A stretch of DNA of 64,000 nt from Epiperipatus broadwayi (GCA_028023455.1 JAQFVV010012435.1:1736001-1800000), one strand, 5' to 3'; numbered from the stretch's first letter, positions 23,985-35,860 are shown. A program made the numbers and translations. The notes: a model not told the origin generated them from the letters alone.

Positions 23985-25135
23985 TTATAATGAAACCACA
24001 AACTATCCTTTATATAACTATATGATTTCAGTTATATGTTATCCAGAAAACAAAAACATAAAAAAAACCCATTAAAATCCACAAATTTTATGATAATCAA
24101 GTAGTTACTTTTTCTTCCTCCCTCTTCTCTGCAGACTAGCCACCCCCCCTTTAAAAAAATTAAATTTGTAAATAAATTTTACAGAATGCTAGAAGCCATT
24201 ATATCTATTAAGAAAATTTCTTTACTTTGTGTTAAAAGCATTTATATTTTATTCTTTTATTATCATTTCTGCATTTGATGTGCAGTATTTTATGTATAAT
24301 GCTAAAAAATTAATTTTGGAACATACAATAAACAATATATACTCTATCCTAATCACTGTTTATCAAAAAATGTAAACTATTATATGCTATATATGTTTGT
24401 ATGTCAGAGAGGCTTGAAACAAGATACAGCAGAATTTGTGACTCCACTATATATTAAAATAAATATGTTTTTTCAAAACAATTTTTTTTTATTCACTTTA
24501 TTAGATTCATGTATTTCTAGCATTTACATATAATAATCATTAACATACAATAATTAGCTTTATGGGATACAGTCACTGGTATATTATTTATAATTTGTAA
24601 CATATCTGCAAATGTACTTTTTTCCTCCTCTCCTCCACCCTCTCTTGCATAGAATCCCACATTAATGGCCAGGATCAACAAATGAAATCTCTGTTTTGAA
24701 CTCGAATACTATAGTGACAAAATACAATTGTTTTTCTCTATGTATTGATATGAGGGGTTATTATTTATTCATTTATATGTGGTTTAATTAATCAATTTTG
24801 ATAATCACTGAAATTTTTACTTATCTTTAATTTCCTGTGCAGAATGTTTTCTAATGACATTCAAGAATGTAACCAAAGGGTCATTATTAATATTTTGCTT
24901 AGCAATTATTTTCAAAATCAACACATTCTAATTCTTATCAATTTGTTTTTTTCCCTTTGGTCATTAATATATGCTATGTTGGTTAGATAATCTGTATAGT
25001 ACTAAATGCTCCTTTTATTCCTATTCAACTCCTTAAAATAACCAATTTGCATTCCCCCATCTGAATACTTAAAAAAAAAAATGTAACGATGTAAATTGAC
25101 AAATTTTGAGTTTACAATGTTACACAGTAGAATGA
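23985..25135. other. AT-rich non-coding DNA
   Basis: No gene or repeat family recognised. Confidence 0.5.
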
Positions 25136-25139
25136 TTTT

Positions 25140-25620
25140 GCCATATGAAATTTGTGAACTATAAAAAAAAATGGATAAAAAAAGAGTTTATTTGGAGGAG
25201 AAATGGATAAAGTAGAAATGGAGACAAAGAGTGGAAAACCCTTCCGTATATCCCACATATTGCAAATAACATTAGGAACACTTGCACTAACATGTATAGG
25301 GTTAACTTTAGATCACTACTCTCTCTTAATAATTTGTTGAACAATACTAAAGACAACATATCTATGGAGCATGTGCCACAGATGGTCTATAAAATTGCAT
25401 GAACAGACCCTTCCTGCAGATCAGTTTATGATGGGAAATTTTGAACAAATAGATCCACAATTGCAAACATTGTAAAATAAAGGTAAATAAACTGAATACA
25501 GTTCTATCTTTCTGCATCATGATTGTGCCACTGGTTACATGTTTCACCACCAAGTGTTGTTCAGAAAGAGACAATAGAAATAGAAAGTACAAAGAGACTT
25601 AAGCAATCACAAAGAATCGA
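25140..25620 (-). mobile_element. Possible PLE terminal region (weak)
   Basis: A GC-richer block just upstream of the PLE relic at 25927. On the minus strand near 25535-25572 it reads CTGAACA, a CAC/GTG stem, GAAA and the palindrome ACATGT, hammerhead-like but with one core base changed and no clear stem I. Two short open frames here have no recognisable domain. Confidence 0.3.
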
Positions 25621-25926
25621 CGTTCCATCAACAAAAAGAATTCATGTGTTCCATTGTACGAAAAATTGAATATCAAATAGCCTTATTTGCATATTGTGAC
25701 TCATTTACATATTACATCTTACCAATTATATAAGCTTACATGTCCTGCTTAATAATTGTAGTAGTGTTTTGCCGAAAGCTGGTTCTGCGCAATTAATTAG
25801 TTTATGTTTATTAATTTATACTCTTTCATCTGAACTTGAAGTCAATAAGTGTTTCAGAGTTAAAGTAAATGATAATTTATTTTACTATTTTAGAGAATGT
25901 TCTAGTAATATGGGAGAAATAAGTAT

Positions 25927-27282
25927 GTGTCTGTAAATACTGAAATTTATGGAGCACCTAAAATTTTTAAAGAAAGTGTACCATTAAGACCAGTTATTAA
26001 TGGTTGGCAAATAAGGTTTTAAAGAAATATATTGATACTGCCTGTAAATCATATATAAAAATAATAATGTTTTAATAAATGGTATTGTAAATGTAATAAA
26101 TAAATATAGTACTTATAATTTGACAATGATTAAAATGGATGTTGCATCAATGTATACAATTATTAATGTGGAGATAGCAATAGATATAATAATTAATAGA
26201 TATAAAAAGGATAATAATAAGAATATAAATATACATATAAAACAATTAAAGGAAATTATACAGTTATGTTGTAAAGAAGTAACATTTCAATTTAATGATA
26301 GATTTTATAAACAAAGAGAAGGTTTACTAATAGGAGGAGCATTAAGTGGAGTATTAAATAATGTTTATATAGAAGAATTGGAGAAGTTAATGTTAGTGAA
26401 TAATAATGCTCCAATCTTTACTAGAAGATATGTAGATGATTATTTATTAATATTTAATAAAACGCAGACAAATAAATTTATTTATAGAGAGGATGTTAAT
26501 AAGATGCATAAGAATATTAAATTTGTTTTAGAGAAAGAAGAGAATAATATTCTGACATATTTAGATATAAAATTGATGAACTCATATGAAGAAGGGAAAT
26601 GTTGGATTGAAACATCAATTCATATGAAAAGTAATATAGATAATAATATAACTAATTGGCATTCAAATATAAGTACAAAATATAAAGTAGATACAATACA
26701 TTCTAGAATTCATAGAACAGTAAATTATTGTCCAAGTAAAGAAGATTATGTTAATCAAATTATCCAAATAAATTTATAAATAATAATATTAGATTGATAG
26801 AAAATAAGATAGAATATATAAATAATAATAAAGAAGAAAGAAATAGTAATAAAGTTAATTATATAGGTACAAGGACAGGGAATAATTATGTAGTTAAAAA
26901 TTTAAATAAAGTTATAGGTAAAATTAATAAAAAATTTAGTAATGTATTAAATGTTAAAGTAGTTAATAAAATGAGAAAAAATATGATTAGTATTTTAGAA
27001 AATAAGTATATTAATATTTATAATAAAAATTCAGATAATGAAATAAATGGAATATATGAGATTAATTGTCAAAAGTGTTAAATTAATAATATAAAAGTAA
27101 ATTATGTAGGAGAAACAAAAAATTCAATATATAGAAGATTAGTACAACATAAATATGATAAAAATTCACCAATATATTTACATAAATTAGAAACACAGAA
27201 TGAATTTGAAAAGGGTTGTATAAGGATGATACAATTTACAGATAATAAAAGGGATAGAAAAATAAGACTTTATTTATATTAA
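25927..27282 (+). pseudogene. Penelope-like reverse transcriptase / GIY-YIG relic
   Basis: Reading frames in order: YGAPKIFKESVPLRPVING (the conserved PLE fingers motif, about 25950-26010); a frameshift; then the 219-residue frame 26120-26779 with motif A KMDVASMYT (residues 5-13), the motif B region FYKQREGLLIGGALSG (62-77) and catalytic RYVDDYLLIF (103-112). After another frameshift, a frame from 26794 leads to a GIY-YIG endonuclease: NGIYEINCQKC at 27046-27078, an in-frame stop at 27079, then NYVGETKNSIYRRLVQHK. In motif B the usual Gly-Leu-Pro-Met-Gly is altered to GLLIG. PLE enzymes copy RNA at a nicked target site. This copy is dead. Confidence 0.85.
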
Positions 27283-27329
27283 TAATATTAAGCCATATTT
27301 GAATAGACATTTGGGTCTGAATTTTTTTT

Positions 27330-27562
27330 TGATATAATGTAAACAATATAAAAATTAAAAGATTTAGTTATATGAAAAGTAGGAAGAGGAAGCTGCTCAT
27401 ATTTCATTCAAAAATTTTATAGGTATTGCATCAAATCTCAGTTTTATTATTTATAATTTAATCAATTGATTTTATTATTCAATCTTTCAATATGGCTATA
27501 CTATTATTACTTATTTCAACATCTTCATTTTCAAACTCATAGTTAATTGAATTATTTTTTTT
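27330..27562 (-). pseudogene. RTE LINE relic, segment 3 (weak)
   Basis: Minus-strand pieces such as EFENEDVEISNNSIAILKD and DAIPIKFLNE resemble the start of the RTE reverse-transcriptase domain (in relatives, a Glu-rich linker and then GPDEIP-like). Stops and frameshifts are frequent. It joins the segment at 27863 once the foldback between them is removed. Confidence 0.4.
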
Positions 27563-27575
27563 CTAAATACATATT

Positions 27576-27849
27576 TGTAAAATATTAAAGATTTTAAGAC
27601 TTCTCATTCGATAATTTAATATACAAAATTAACAAAGCGTATGACACACTTGAATGAGAAGCTATAAAGATACACAGAAATTATTACACGCTAAGCGCTT
27701 TTGAGGCCTTTTGCCTCATATTCATAGCGGTACTGTGAGCTGCAGAACTATAAGGCAAAAGGCCTCGAAAGCGCTTAGCATGTAATAATTTCTGTGTATC
27801 TTTATAGCTTCTCATTCAAGTGTGTCATACGCTTTGTTAATTTTGTATA
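27576..27849. mobile_element. Foldback, AAGCGCTT family, copy 1
   Basis: Arms of about 110 nt are almost perfect inverted copies (tacaaaattaacaaagcgta, agatacacagaaattattac, cgaaagcgctta). A left tail of about 45 nt (gtaaaatattaaagatttta...) is absent on the right. Flanked by ctaaatacatatt (27563-27575) and ctaaatagatatt (27850-27862), a 13-bp target duplication with one mismatch. Inserted into the RTE relic. Confidence 0.85.
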
Positions 27850-27862
27850 CTAAATAGATATT

Positions 27863-28870
27863 GAAAACATTCTTTCCATTTTTTCAATATATCATCACTA
27901 TCAGTTATTCTCTTTCCATTCTTATCAGCTATTTTACTTGTTAACCTTTTTATTCCAAATGACATTTCTAATTCTATTCAAATACCAGATCATATCTTTT
28001 TACCTGTTGAAGTACATCCATCTCTCTACATTATTGTTCCAACCATTCTTTTTTTAGTAAAGCAGTTTTTTTTCCTTAGTTCATTATTCATTTTTCTATA
28101 TTCTTTTTGCCATTCCTTAGTATCAACATTCTTCTATCTTCTCTATACTTCAATATTTTCCATCATACCTTTCATTATCGAAGGTCATTTTGCTTTCTTT
28201 AACTGGATAGTTCCTATTTCATTTTTTGCTGTTTTGAATATTCCTTCTTTAATCCTACACTAATGCTTATCAAAATTATTCATATATACTCATCTTTATC
28301 AATTTTTTTTATTATATTTTCACATACTAAATCAAATCTTCCTTTTTTTTTTCTTCTCATTTTATATAAGTTCCATCTTACATATCTTTTGACTTTTTAT
28401 TCTTTTTAAACTTAACCTTCATTTAGTCAGTTCCAGGTAAAGTGTGCAGGCATTTAATAAAATAGTATTCTTATATTTATCTTGAATCAATATTTAGTTT
28501 ATTTCATATTATTCTCTATCACCTATAGTTTTTCTATGTACTCAATCTTCTTGGATGATTTTTAGATCAAGTGTTTGGAACCACAAACCTGTTATTTTTA
28601 CAAAATTCTACTTATATCTTTCATCCTTTTCCACTGCTATAATATACAACAACTTTTTCTTTTTTCTTTTTCCCCACAACACCATTCCAACCACTCACTA
28701 GCAATATACTTGCATTTTTACTATCATATTATACAGTTTCCCCTATCTTTTTATATTGCTGGTCAGTTGTAATGTCATCATGACTGGTAGTTAGCATAAA
28801 AACTAGTATGAATGCCAAATACTTAAGTTTTATAAGTATTACATTTACTCTCATCATCATAAGTCTGTCA
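27863..28870 (-). pseudogene. RTE LINE relic, segment 2: endonuclease C-half to RT start
   Basis: Minus strand, N to C: DRLMMMRVN, then MLTTSHDDITTDQQYKKIGE, then GWNGVVG (relatives: GDWNAVVG, a catalytic Asp/Asn pair), VEFCKNNRFVVPNT, NHPRRL, YEIN-ILIQDKYKNTIL (relatives: YRNQIDYILI), and finally ADKNGKRITDSDDILKKWKE leading into the reverse transcriptase. This is the EEP (APE-type) endonuclease of CFDP2-like RTE retrotransposons. Many stops and frameshifts; the catalytic DWN is GWN. Confidence 0.8.
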
Positions 28871-28885
28871 TCTTTTGTCACACTA

Positions 28886-29748
28886 CACCTGGGTCTCGTT
28901 TTACGCGATAGATAGGTTCCTCAGAAAACACACGCAAATGAAATTGTGCAAAAATAGATGTAACTTACCTTGAAAAAGGGGGGATATGGACTGTGATTTT
29001 TCAAAAATCGTGTAAAAGCAAAGCACCAACGTAAAATTACTTTAAAATTCGCGCAAAAAAAAAATAAGGAAATAAAATATGACTAATAAAAAATTTCAAA
29101 TTTGAAAAAAATTGATACAAGACAAACTTTTTTTAACTATAATATTTAATTTTATTCAAAACAATATATGCATAATTTACAGTAATTTCCATTTTTTATA
29201 CACGTTTTAATTATTATGGCTATTTGCCGATAAACAGATGGTAAAAAATCAGATTCTTCACAAGAGGAAATACAACTAGCACCAACGTCACTCTCATGTT
29301 GTGTTAATGGTTTTCTGGTAACAACGTAATTAGTAATTAATCTAACAACTAAAAATTAAATTCTTATTTTTGTCTTGAATTTTTTAATTTTCAATTTTAA
29401 TTGTGCCCACTGCTATTACTCACCTTTTAAAAATAAACTTGCGGACACTAAATGATTAATAATTGATTACGTTCTTTTTTAAAAAGCAAAAACAGAATGT
29501 GATTTAAAATGCAAAATTAACACGCACAATGTTTGAACAAATTTACATTATAATCTTGTAAAATTTAATGTGTGTGTACATAAAATGTGGAAATCATGAT
29601 TTTAATTTCATTATTGCATAAAATCTTACTATTATAAAGCACTGAAAATATTGAAATTACTAAGATGAAAGTCGAATTCCGATAATGTGCTATTACTTTC
29701 AATATGACGTAAGTGCGCGAAATTTATTATTTAAAGTAATAGCGCATA
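28886..29748. mobile_element. Tigger/pogo-like non-autonomous element, copy 1 (truncated)
   Basis: Begins cacctgggtctcgttttacg next to a TA and matches, in inverted orientation, the element at 35912-36867 over almost its whole length (ataggttcctcagaaaacac, tttttcaaaaatc, and a shared 3' region). The right terminus is missing: homology stops near 29748, where RTE sequence resumes. The TA flank and an end of the type CCTGGGTCTCGTTTTACGCG recall Tigger-like ends; no transposase is present. Confidence 0.7.
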
Positions 29749-29960
29749 TCAACTTCATTTACTACTCTATTACCACCAGAATAAAATAATGTAACATCCC
29801 CACTATTTACTTCTCCACATCTCTTCCTCCTCACTTCGCTTAATATAATGTCAATATTATTGATTTTCATTTCCTTTTTCAAACATTTCAATTTCCCAGC
29901 TCTTTGCAATGATCTTACATTCCATGCACCAACTCTCAATGTGTCTTCTTTCAGTGGATT
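29748..29960 (-). pseudogene. RTE LINE relic, segment 1: endonuclease N-terminus
   Basis: The minus-strand frame reads LRVGAWNVRSLQRAGKLKCL, then EMKINNIDIILSEVRRKRCG, then NSGDVTLFYSGGNRVVNEV, the N-terminal part of the APE-type endonuclease of CFDP2-like RTE elements: the WNVRSL motif with the catalytic Asn, and SEVRRK with the catalytic Glu. It breaks off exactly where the Tigger-like element begins. Segments 1, 2 and 3 together are one minus-strand LINE split by two later insertions. Confidence 0.85.
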
Positions 29961-30515
29961 ATCTTTATGAGGATTTTACAGGTTTACAACTTGAATGTTG
30001 TCATGTCTACTTCTTCTGGGCAAGACACCCAAAGCAATTTTTAGCTAAGATCTCAATATATATCTGGATGAATTGGACATACTCATAATAAAAAAACAAA
30101 ACAAAGGAATTATAAGGCAAAGTGGTTTCCTGTTACCTTTGTGAAGCAATACTCTTCATTGCAGGCTTAATTCACTAGCTATAACTCATAAAGCAGTCAT
30201 CTGTCTAGGGTTGTCTTCTTCACTGCTGTCACTTATAGTGATCTTCTGCCAACTTGAGAGAACACTGTTGCTGACCCAGAATCCAGCTGGCTGTTGACTT
30301 ATTTAATGGCAGTCAACACTTGCCATTACATATTCATCATCATATGAATTGTGGCTTTTTATAGAAGTAAATATGCCACTATACCCTTCACCATTTTCTG
30401 ATAGTAAATGTTGACCTATTGTCAGAAACTACTCATTTTCATTTTCTTTGTGTATTCACAACTAATCTTCATATCTGAAAGTTCCCTAACTACCACCTGA
30501 GGACATTCTGGGTGG
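29961..30515 (-). other. Probable 5' untranslated region of the RTE relic
   Basis: GC-richer non-coding sequence directly upstream (minus sense) of the RTE endonuclease, ending near a tgggttacatgccacccag phrase at about 30510. Its compositional edge suggests it belongs to the LINE; I recognise no motif that proves it. Confidence 0.4.
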
Positions 30516-30818
30516 CATGTAACCCATGCCCTGAAATTTAATCTAACACTAGACATGTTTATGAAGAGGAAAATTAATGTGATGAAAAATAATGGGAATT
30601 ATATGATTATCATATTTGTTTTATATTCTAAATAAGAAACAGTTTAACAAAGTCAATTACCAAAGTATTAGAATAATAATTAAATTTAATCAGGAAACTA
30701 ATTGTAGAATAAGGTAGAGGTAAAAAAAGGTTAACTGAAATTTAAAATGTAAATCAATAAAATTTGGCCAAATGCGACTATTTTTAAATTATTACTAAAT
30801 AATTTTAATGTAATAATT

Positions 30819-30927
30819 ATAAATTTATTTAAACGCACATTGATTACGTAAGTAATATTTACTAAGGCTGTAACCTCAAGAATATGCGCGTAAAAATGCG
30901 ATAGTAGGGACCTCTACAGGTCTCGAC
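30819..30927 (+). mobile_element. GTAGGGACCTCTAC family, half-copy
   Basis: Matches the left half of the foldback at 40239-40386: ataaatttatttaaacgcac, taatatttactaaggctgta, cctcaagaatatgc, then gtagggacctctacaggtc. The inverted right arm seen at 40 kb is absent here, so this copy is a half-element or has lost its second arm. Confidence 0.75.
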
Positions 30928-30929
30928 CA

Positions 30930-31830
30930 CAAGCTTACGTTTTAAAAGATGAAAAAATTGTAAAAATTCTAAATTAAGGATATAACAAAATTTACTTTTT
31001 ATGTTAGAAGAATGACAATGTTCCCCCCCCCCACTGACATTTCAATTTAAATCATTCTAAACAAATATGATTATAAAAGTAAATATATATTATTGAAAAG
31101 AAAAAAAAACGGAAAGCAAATTATTCTACAATCATTTTTGCTAGACAAATAAATGTAGACAAGTGTTTTTGTTCAAATTTATTTCTCTAATTGAACATTT
31201 GAATTATTGAGTTTTATATTTTTTCTGATAACTTCTGCCATTTATTAATAAAAATGAAAATTATATAATCTTCACCAATTATGTGGAAATATTTACCATG
31301 AAATTGTAACAGCATTATTAGCTCACAGAACATTGAAGTCCTAGCTGCAGTAAATTGTCTCCAATGAATTTAATTGGAAATCGTGTTACAAGAAAATATT
31401 TATAAGCAGTTCTCTATTTTGAATAACCCTAATTTTACATAAACAATATATGACATGCACAAAATGCTTATATATATATATATTACAAAATATGAATAAA
31501 AAATCAATGAAATCTTCAGATCATTTATGTTTTCTATTGTACCAGCTTCTTTTGGGTTAAACTATAGTGAATATTTTCATTTGTTAAAAAAAATATTAAA
31601 TTGTGTATTGTGATATTTAATGGTAAATATACAACTGCAAGGGATAACTCTGACTTATGTAAAATTTAACTGATGCAGAAAGTAGTGAAACAGATTTCGT
31701 AATGAATCTAGAATTATCCGTAGTATACTAAAACGATGTTATGTTTATATTTTTTTCATTTAAACTTTTATAAATTTTTAATATATATACGGCAAATTAC
31801 ACACAAACTTCTTCTTTATAAATCTTGATT
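30930..31830. other. AT-rich non-coding DNA
   Basis: A C10 run lies near 31023. No gene recognised. Confidence 0.5.
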
Positions 31831-31845
31831 TATTATATGGACTAT

Positions 31846-32129
31846 GTGTAAAATATTAAAGATTTTAAAGCTTCTCATTCGATAATTTAATATACAAAAT
31901 TAACAAAGCGTTTGACACACTTGAATGTGAAGCTATCAAGATACACAGAAATTATTACACACTAAGCGCTTTTGAGGCAAAAGGCCTCGAAAGCGCTTGG
32001 CATGTAATAATTTCTGTGTATTTTGATAGCTTCACATTCAAAGGCCTCGAAAGCGCTTAGCGTGTAATAATTTCTGTGTATCTTGATAGCTTCACATTCA
32101 AGTGTGTCATATGCTTTGTTAATTTTGTA
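31846..32129. mobile_element. Foldback, AAGCGCTT family, copy 2
   Basis: Same tail and arms as the copy at 27576, but the right arm has an extra duplicated segment of about 60 nt (aaggcctcgaaagcgctt... twice). A perfect 12-bp duplication, tatatggactat, flanks it (31834-31845 and 32130-32141). The short minus frame inside is a by-product of the duplication. Confidence 0.85.
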
Positions 32130-32426
32130 TATATGGACTATTATAATGTACAAAAAATATACTCCAATGTTTCGACTATATTCTTTTTATAGTATTTGTC
32201 AAGGAACAACTAAAAAATACATAAAAAACAATAAATACAAATATTCCATTATATATATATAACAAAACTTAAATATATTCCAAACAACGGTAAACAATTT
32301 ATAATACAATATAAATAAAAACTCAATAAAAACTCATAAAGAAATATTTTCGATTATATTCATAATCATTTTCAACTCAACTTTCAAAATGGAATCATCT
32401 ATTACCAACCGGAAACACATGCCAAT

Positions 32427-33126
32427 TTAAATATTCCACAATTCATTAATCCTAACATTTGCTGACTGTCTATTTATTATCGTATTTTTATACCTACTAA
32501 TAAAAACTGCCTCTTTAATTTTTCTTTTTTCATTATCTCTCTCTTATCCTAAAATTTTTATTTTATTTATATCAAAATTAAACTTAAAATTACAATTTCT
32601 ATCATGATCATAAAAAACAGATTCAGTATATAACTTGACTTCATTACTATTATCATTACATATCTGTACATTTTTCAAAACTCTTTTATATAACAATTTA
32701 TGTTCTTTAATTCTTTTCTCTATATTACATCTAGATTCCCCTATATATGATAAGTTACACCCACAAAAAATTCTATAAATTATATTACTCATGTTATTTT
32801 TTTCTAACTTACCTTTTGAATTATTAACCATTCTATTTAAATTACCTGATCCTTAAAAAGAAACATTATATATACCATTATAAACTTTTTTCATAAATTT
32901 TACTTGATTATTATTATAAAAAGGCAAAGAAATCCACTTCTTACTCTTAATTTCTTCATCACCAGTATTTCTATTAATTTTCTTACTAAATTGACAAACC
33001 ACTTGATAAATTTCTTTTATATTATAACCTACACTTAATAATTCACTTATATAATTTTCAATATTTTTCTTTTTATCACATGCATATTTACACGAAATAT
33101 TATTTCTATACAAAAAAGACCTAAAA
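32427..33126 (-). pseudogene. Inverted PLE partial copy: thumb and GIY-YIG endonuclease
   Basis: The minus frame contains LYRNNISCKYACDKKKNIEN, a Lys-rich region, one stop (a Tyr codon turned TAA at 32853-32855), VNNSKGKLEKNN, the GIY-YIG core YRIFCGCNLSYIGES with RIKEHK, and the domain's second half with YDHDRNCNFKFNFD. A second stop stands just before 32544, in a frame that continues to the natural end NELWNI. It differs from the plus copy at few residues and keeps YIGES where the plus copy has YIGEF. Confidence 0.85.
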
Positions 33127-33143
33127 CCAGCCGTCTTATAATT

Positions 33144-34865
33144 ATGTGGAAAAGAGTTATTGGATTATGTAAAAGACAATTAATGAAAGATAAATTGATT
33201 TGCTTAAAGGAAGACAAAGGTTTATGGATGTGCTTGATTTCAAATAATGAATATATTCAAGGAGTTATTTTACAAATGGAAAAATTAAATTTTGAATTGA
33301 TTGATAAACATAATGCTGATTCAGAAAGAATGAAATTTATTAATAACATTTTATTAAAGGCAAAGAATAAAGGAATAAATGATAATGTGTACTATTCATT
33401 ATATCCTTCAAGTGCTATTTGTCCACGTGTATTTGCTAATGTAAAATTACATAAAGAAGGTTATTCACTTAGAATAATTTTGGATTTTGGAGGATCTTTT
33501 GTGTATAAGACTAGTAAATATATTGCTAAAATTTTACAAGATTTACTTGGATTTAGAAAATATTCTGTAACATCATCATTTGATTTTGTTGAAAAAATTA
33601 AAGATTTAAGTTTGGACTGTGTTGATGTTTTAGTGTCATTGGATGTTTCTGAGATGTATGGATCTATTGATAGACTTGATTCAATTAAGAAAGTGGAAAA
33701 GAAAGTGGATAATCAATTAATATGTTTTCTGATGAAGGCTTTAAATTTTATTAAACAAAATATTGTTGCATCCTTTAATGGTAAATTTTATAAGATGAAT
33801 AAAGGCTGGCCAATGGGATTACCAATGGTGGCACAGTTATGCAGTTTTGTTTTGTCATATTATGAAGAGAAAATTTTAAACAAATTTATATTTATGGTAA
33901 ATATTAAGATATATACGAGATATGTGGATGATGTTTTTATATGTGCTTCTTCAGAAATGATTGATAAAATTTTTGATGAATATAATAAATTAAAAGGTCT
34001 TATCTGAACTATGGAGAAAGAATATAATAACAGTATTAAATATTTAGATGTGGTAATTTCAAGGAACAATAATATGATTGACTATAAATTGTTTATTAAA
34101 CCTATTGAAACTAGAGGGTATATTCTCTATTTATCTAATGTGCCACATAATTATAAGATGGCTGGTTTTAGGTCTTTTTTGTATAGAAATAATATTTTGT
34201 GTAAATATACATGTGATAAAAAGAAAAATATTGAAAATTATATAAGTGAATTATTAAGTGTAGGTTATAATATAAAAGAAATTTATCAAGTGGTTTGTCA
34301 ATTTAGTAAGAAAATTAATAGAAATACTGGTGATGAAGAAATTAAGAGTAAGAAGTGGATTTCTTTGCCTTTTTATAATAATAATCAAGTAAAATTTATG
34401 AAAAAAGTTTATAATGGTATATATAATGTTTCTTTTTATGGATCAGGTAATTTAAATAGAATGGTTAATAATTCAAAAGATAAGTTAGAAAAAAATAACG
34501 TGAGTAATATAATTTATAGAATTTTTTGTGGGTGTAACTTATCATATATAGGGGAATTTAGATGTAATATAGAGAAAAGAATTAAAGAACATAAATTGTT
34601 ATATAAAAGAGTTTTGAAAAATGTATAGATATGTAATGATAATAGTAATGAAGTCAAGTTATATACTGAATCTGTTTTTTATGATCATGATAGAAATTGT
34701 AATTTTAAGTTTAATTTTGATATAAATAAAATAAAAATTTTAGGACAAGAGAGAGATAATGAAAAAAGAAAAATTAAAGAGGCAGTTTTTATTAGTAGGT
34801 ATAAAAATACGATAATAAATATACAGTCAGCAAATGTTAGGATTAATGAATTGTGGGATATTTAA
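33144..34865 (+). pseudogene. Penelope-like reverse transcriptase with GIY-YIG domain (nearly intact)
   Basis: One frame of 574 codons broken only by TGA at 34005-34007 and TAG at 34626-34628. Landmarks: KEDKGLWMCLISNNEYI (about residues 22-38), ANVKLHKEGYSLRIILDFG (98-116), motif A VSLDVSEMYGSI (164-175), motif B GWPMGLPM (221-228), catalytic TRYVDDVFI (258-266), then after the first stop IKYLDVVISRNNN, a Lys-rich connector, and GIY-YIG with YRIFCGCNLSYIGE, RIKEHK and YDHDRNCNFKFNFD, ending NELWDI. The N-terminal region upstream of the fingers is missing: the inverted partial copy begins there, so the first three codons belong to the other arm. Confidence 0.9.
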
Positions 34866-35074
34866 ATCGACATGTGTTTCCGGTTGGTAATAGATGATTC
34901 CATTTTGAAAGTTGAGTTGAAAATGATTATGAATATAATCGAAAATATTTCTTTATGAGTTTTTATTTATATTGTATTATAAATTGTTTACCGTTGTTTG
35001 GAATATATTTAAGTTTTGTTATTGTATTATTGATATTAGCGGACATTTATTTTGTTTTATATATATATATATGC

Positions 35075-35405
35075 ATGTTGGGAGTAACAAGAAGAGATTG
35101 AAAATACAATGTATGGGTAAGAGAACAAACCGGTGTTACTGACCTCATTGAAAAAATTAAAAAGATTGAAGTGGAGTTGGGCTGGCCATATTGCTAGAAG
35201 AGATGATAATAGATGGACAATTGAAATCTTAAACTTGGATTCTAATAGATTGTAAAAGACCCAGAAAGTGACCAAATGTGAGATGGATGGATGAATTAAG
35301 AAAGTGTGCAGGGGTGATGTGGAGAAGAGAAGCTAAAGGTCGGAGAAGATAGATTGAACTTGGAGAGACCTTCATCCTGCAGTGGATTGATAATGGTTGA
35401 TGATG
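35075..35405 (+). pseudogene. RTE LINE 3' end (copy A)
   Basis: The frames give MLGVTRRD, then VWVREQTGVTDLIEKIKK, then KWSWAGHIARRDDNRWT (a hallmark of the C-terminal region of CFDP2-like RTE proteins), and after a frameshift VRWMDELRKCAGVMWRREAK, GRRR and LGETFILQWIDNG. A short tgatgatgat tail follows, as expected for an RTE 3' end. It is 5'-truncated and has stops. It may belong to the same family as the relic at 27.3-30.5 kb but is in the opposite orientation. Confidence 0.85.
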
Positions 35406-35519
35406 ATATATAGAATGAATACCTCTTACCTTAAAACTCTTTTTAATAAACAATCTTAACTTTTCATTACATTCGTTTTTTAAATATCTTTCTTAAAATA
35501 ATCCCCTATAATTATTTAA

Positions 35520-35860
35520 TTAAATCAACCTATTATCTTCTTTTTTTCCAATTAACATCCTATTCATTACAGGTTTAATTTTATTAATATAAATTCCTTC
35601 TTTTACAATTCTTTTCTAACACGATCTAATACATACTAAAGGTTTTATTTTAAAATGTTTATGTTTAAATTTACTCACATGATCACAAACTACAGAATTT
35701 TTATCATTTAAATGCTGTTTTAATCTTGTTGCCAATTTATTCTTTGTAGTTGCAACATATGAGGATTTATTTATTATCTTTAAAACAATTTAAACATTTT
35801 ATAATATAAATCAAATTCATAACTTCTAAATTATTACAATCATTATCATTATTAATTAAC
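35520..35860 (-). pseudogene. Penelope-like GIY-YIG endonuclease relic
   Basis: Minus frame: YVATTKNKLATRLKQHLNDK, NSVVCDHVSKFKHKHFKI, one stop, then KEGIYINKIKPVMNRMLIGK. This is the second half of a PLE endonuclease (relatives: YVGSTTRQLNTRLKEH); YVAT replaces YVGS/T. Probably the 3' end of the minus-strand PLE whose reverse transcriptase lies at 37300-38750, separated from it by later insertions. Confidence 0.75.

Larger units (their letters stand above)
32142..35022. mobile_element. Penelope-like element with inverted partial copy
   Basis: A plus-strand PLE (33144-35022) preceded head-to-head by an inverted copy of its own 3' half (32260-33150). The left arm also extends outward into a terminal region (32142-32260) with actata/tatagt hairpin, cgaaac and ttggag, related to the remnant near 43715. 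Partial inverted or tandem copies at the 5' side are characteristic of PLEs. The two copies are very similar, so the insertion is fairly young. Confidence 0.85.

Noticed and set aside
25159-25592. Two minus-strand open frames (66 and 76 residues) as small membrane proteins
   Set aside because: They lie in a probable PLE terminal block, are hydrophobic through T-rich composition, and have no family resemblance.
31962-32153. 63-residue minus frame with internal amino-acid repeat
   Set aside because: The peptide repeat is the translated duplicated arm of a foldback; the copy at 27576 does not keep the frame.
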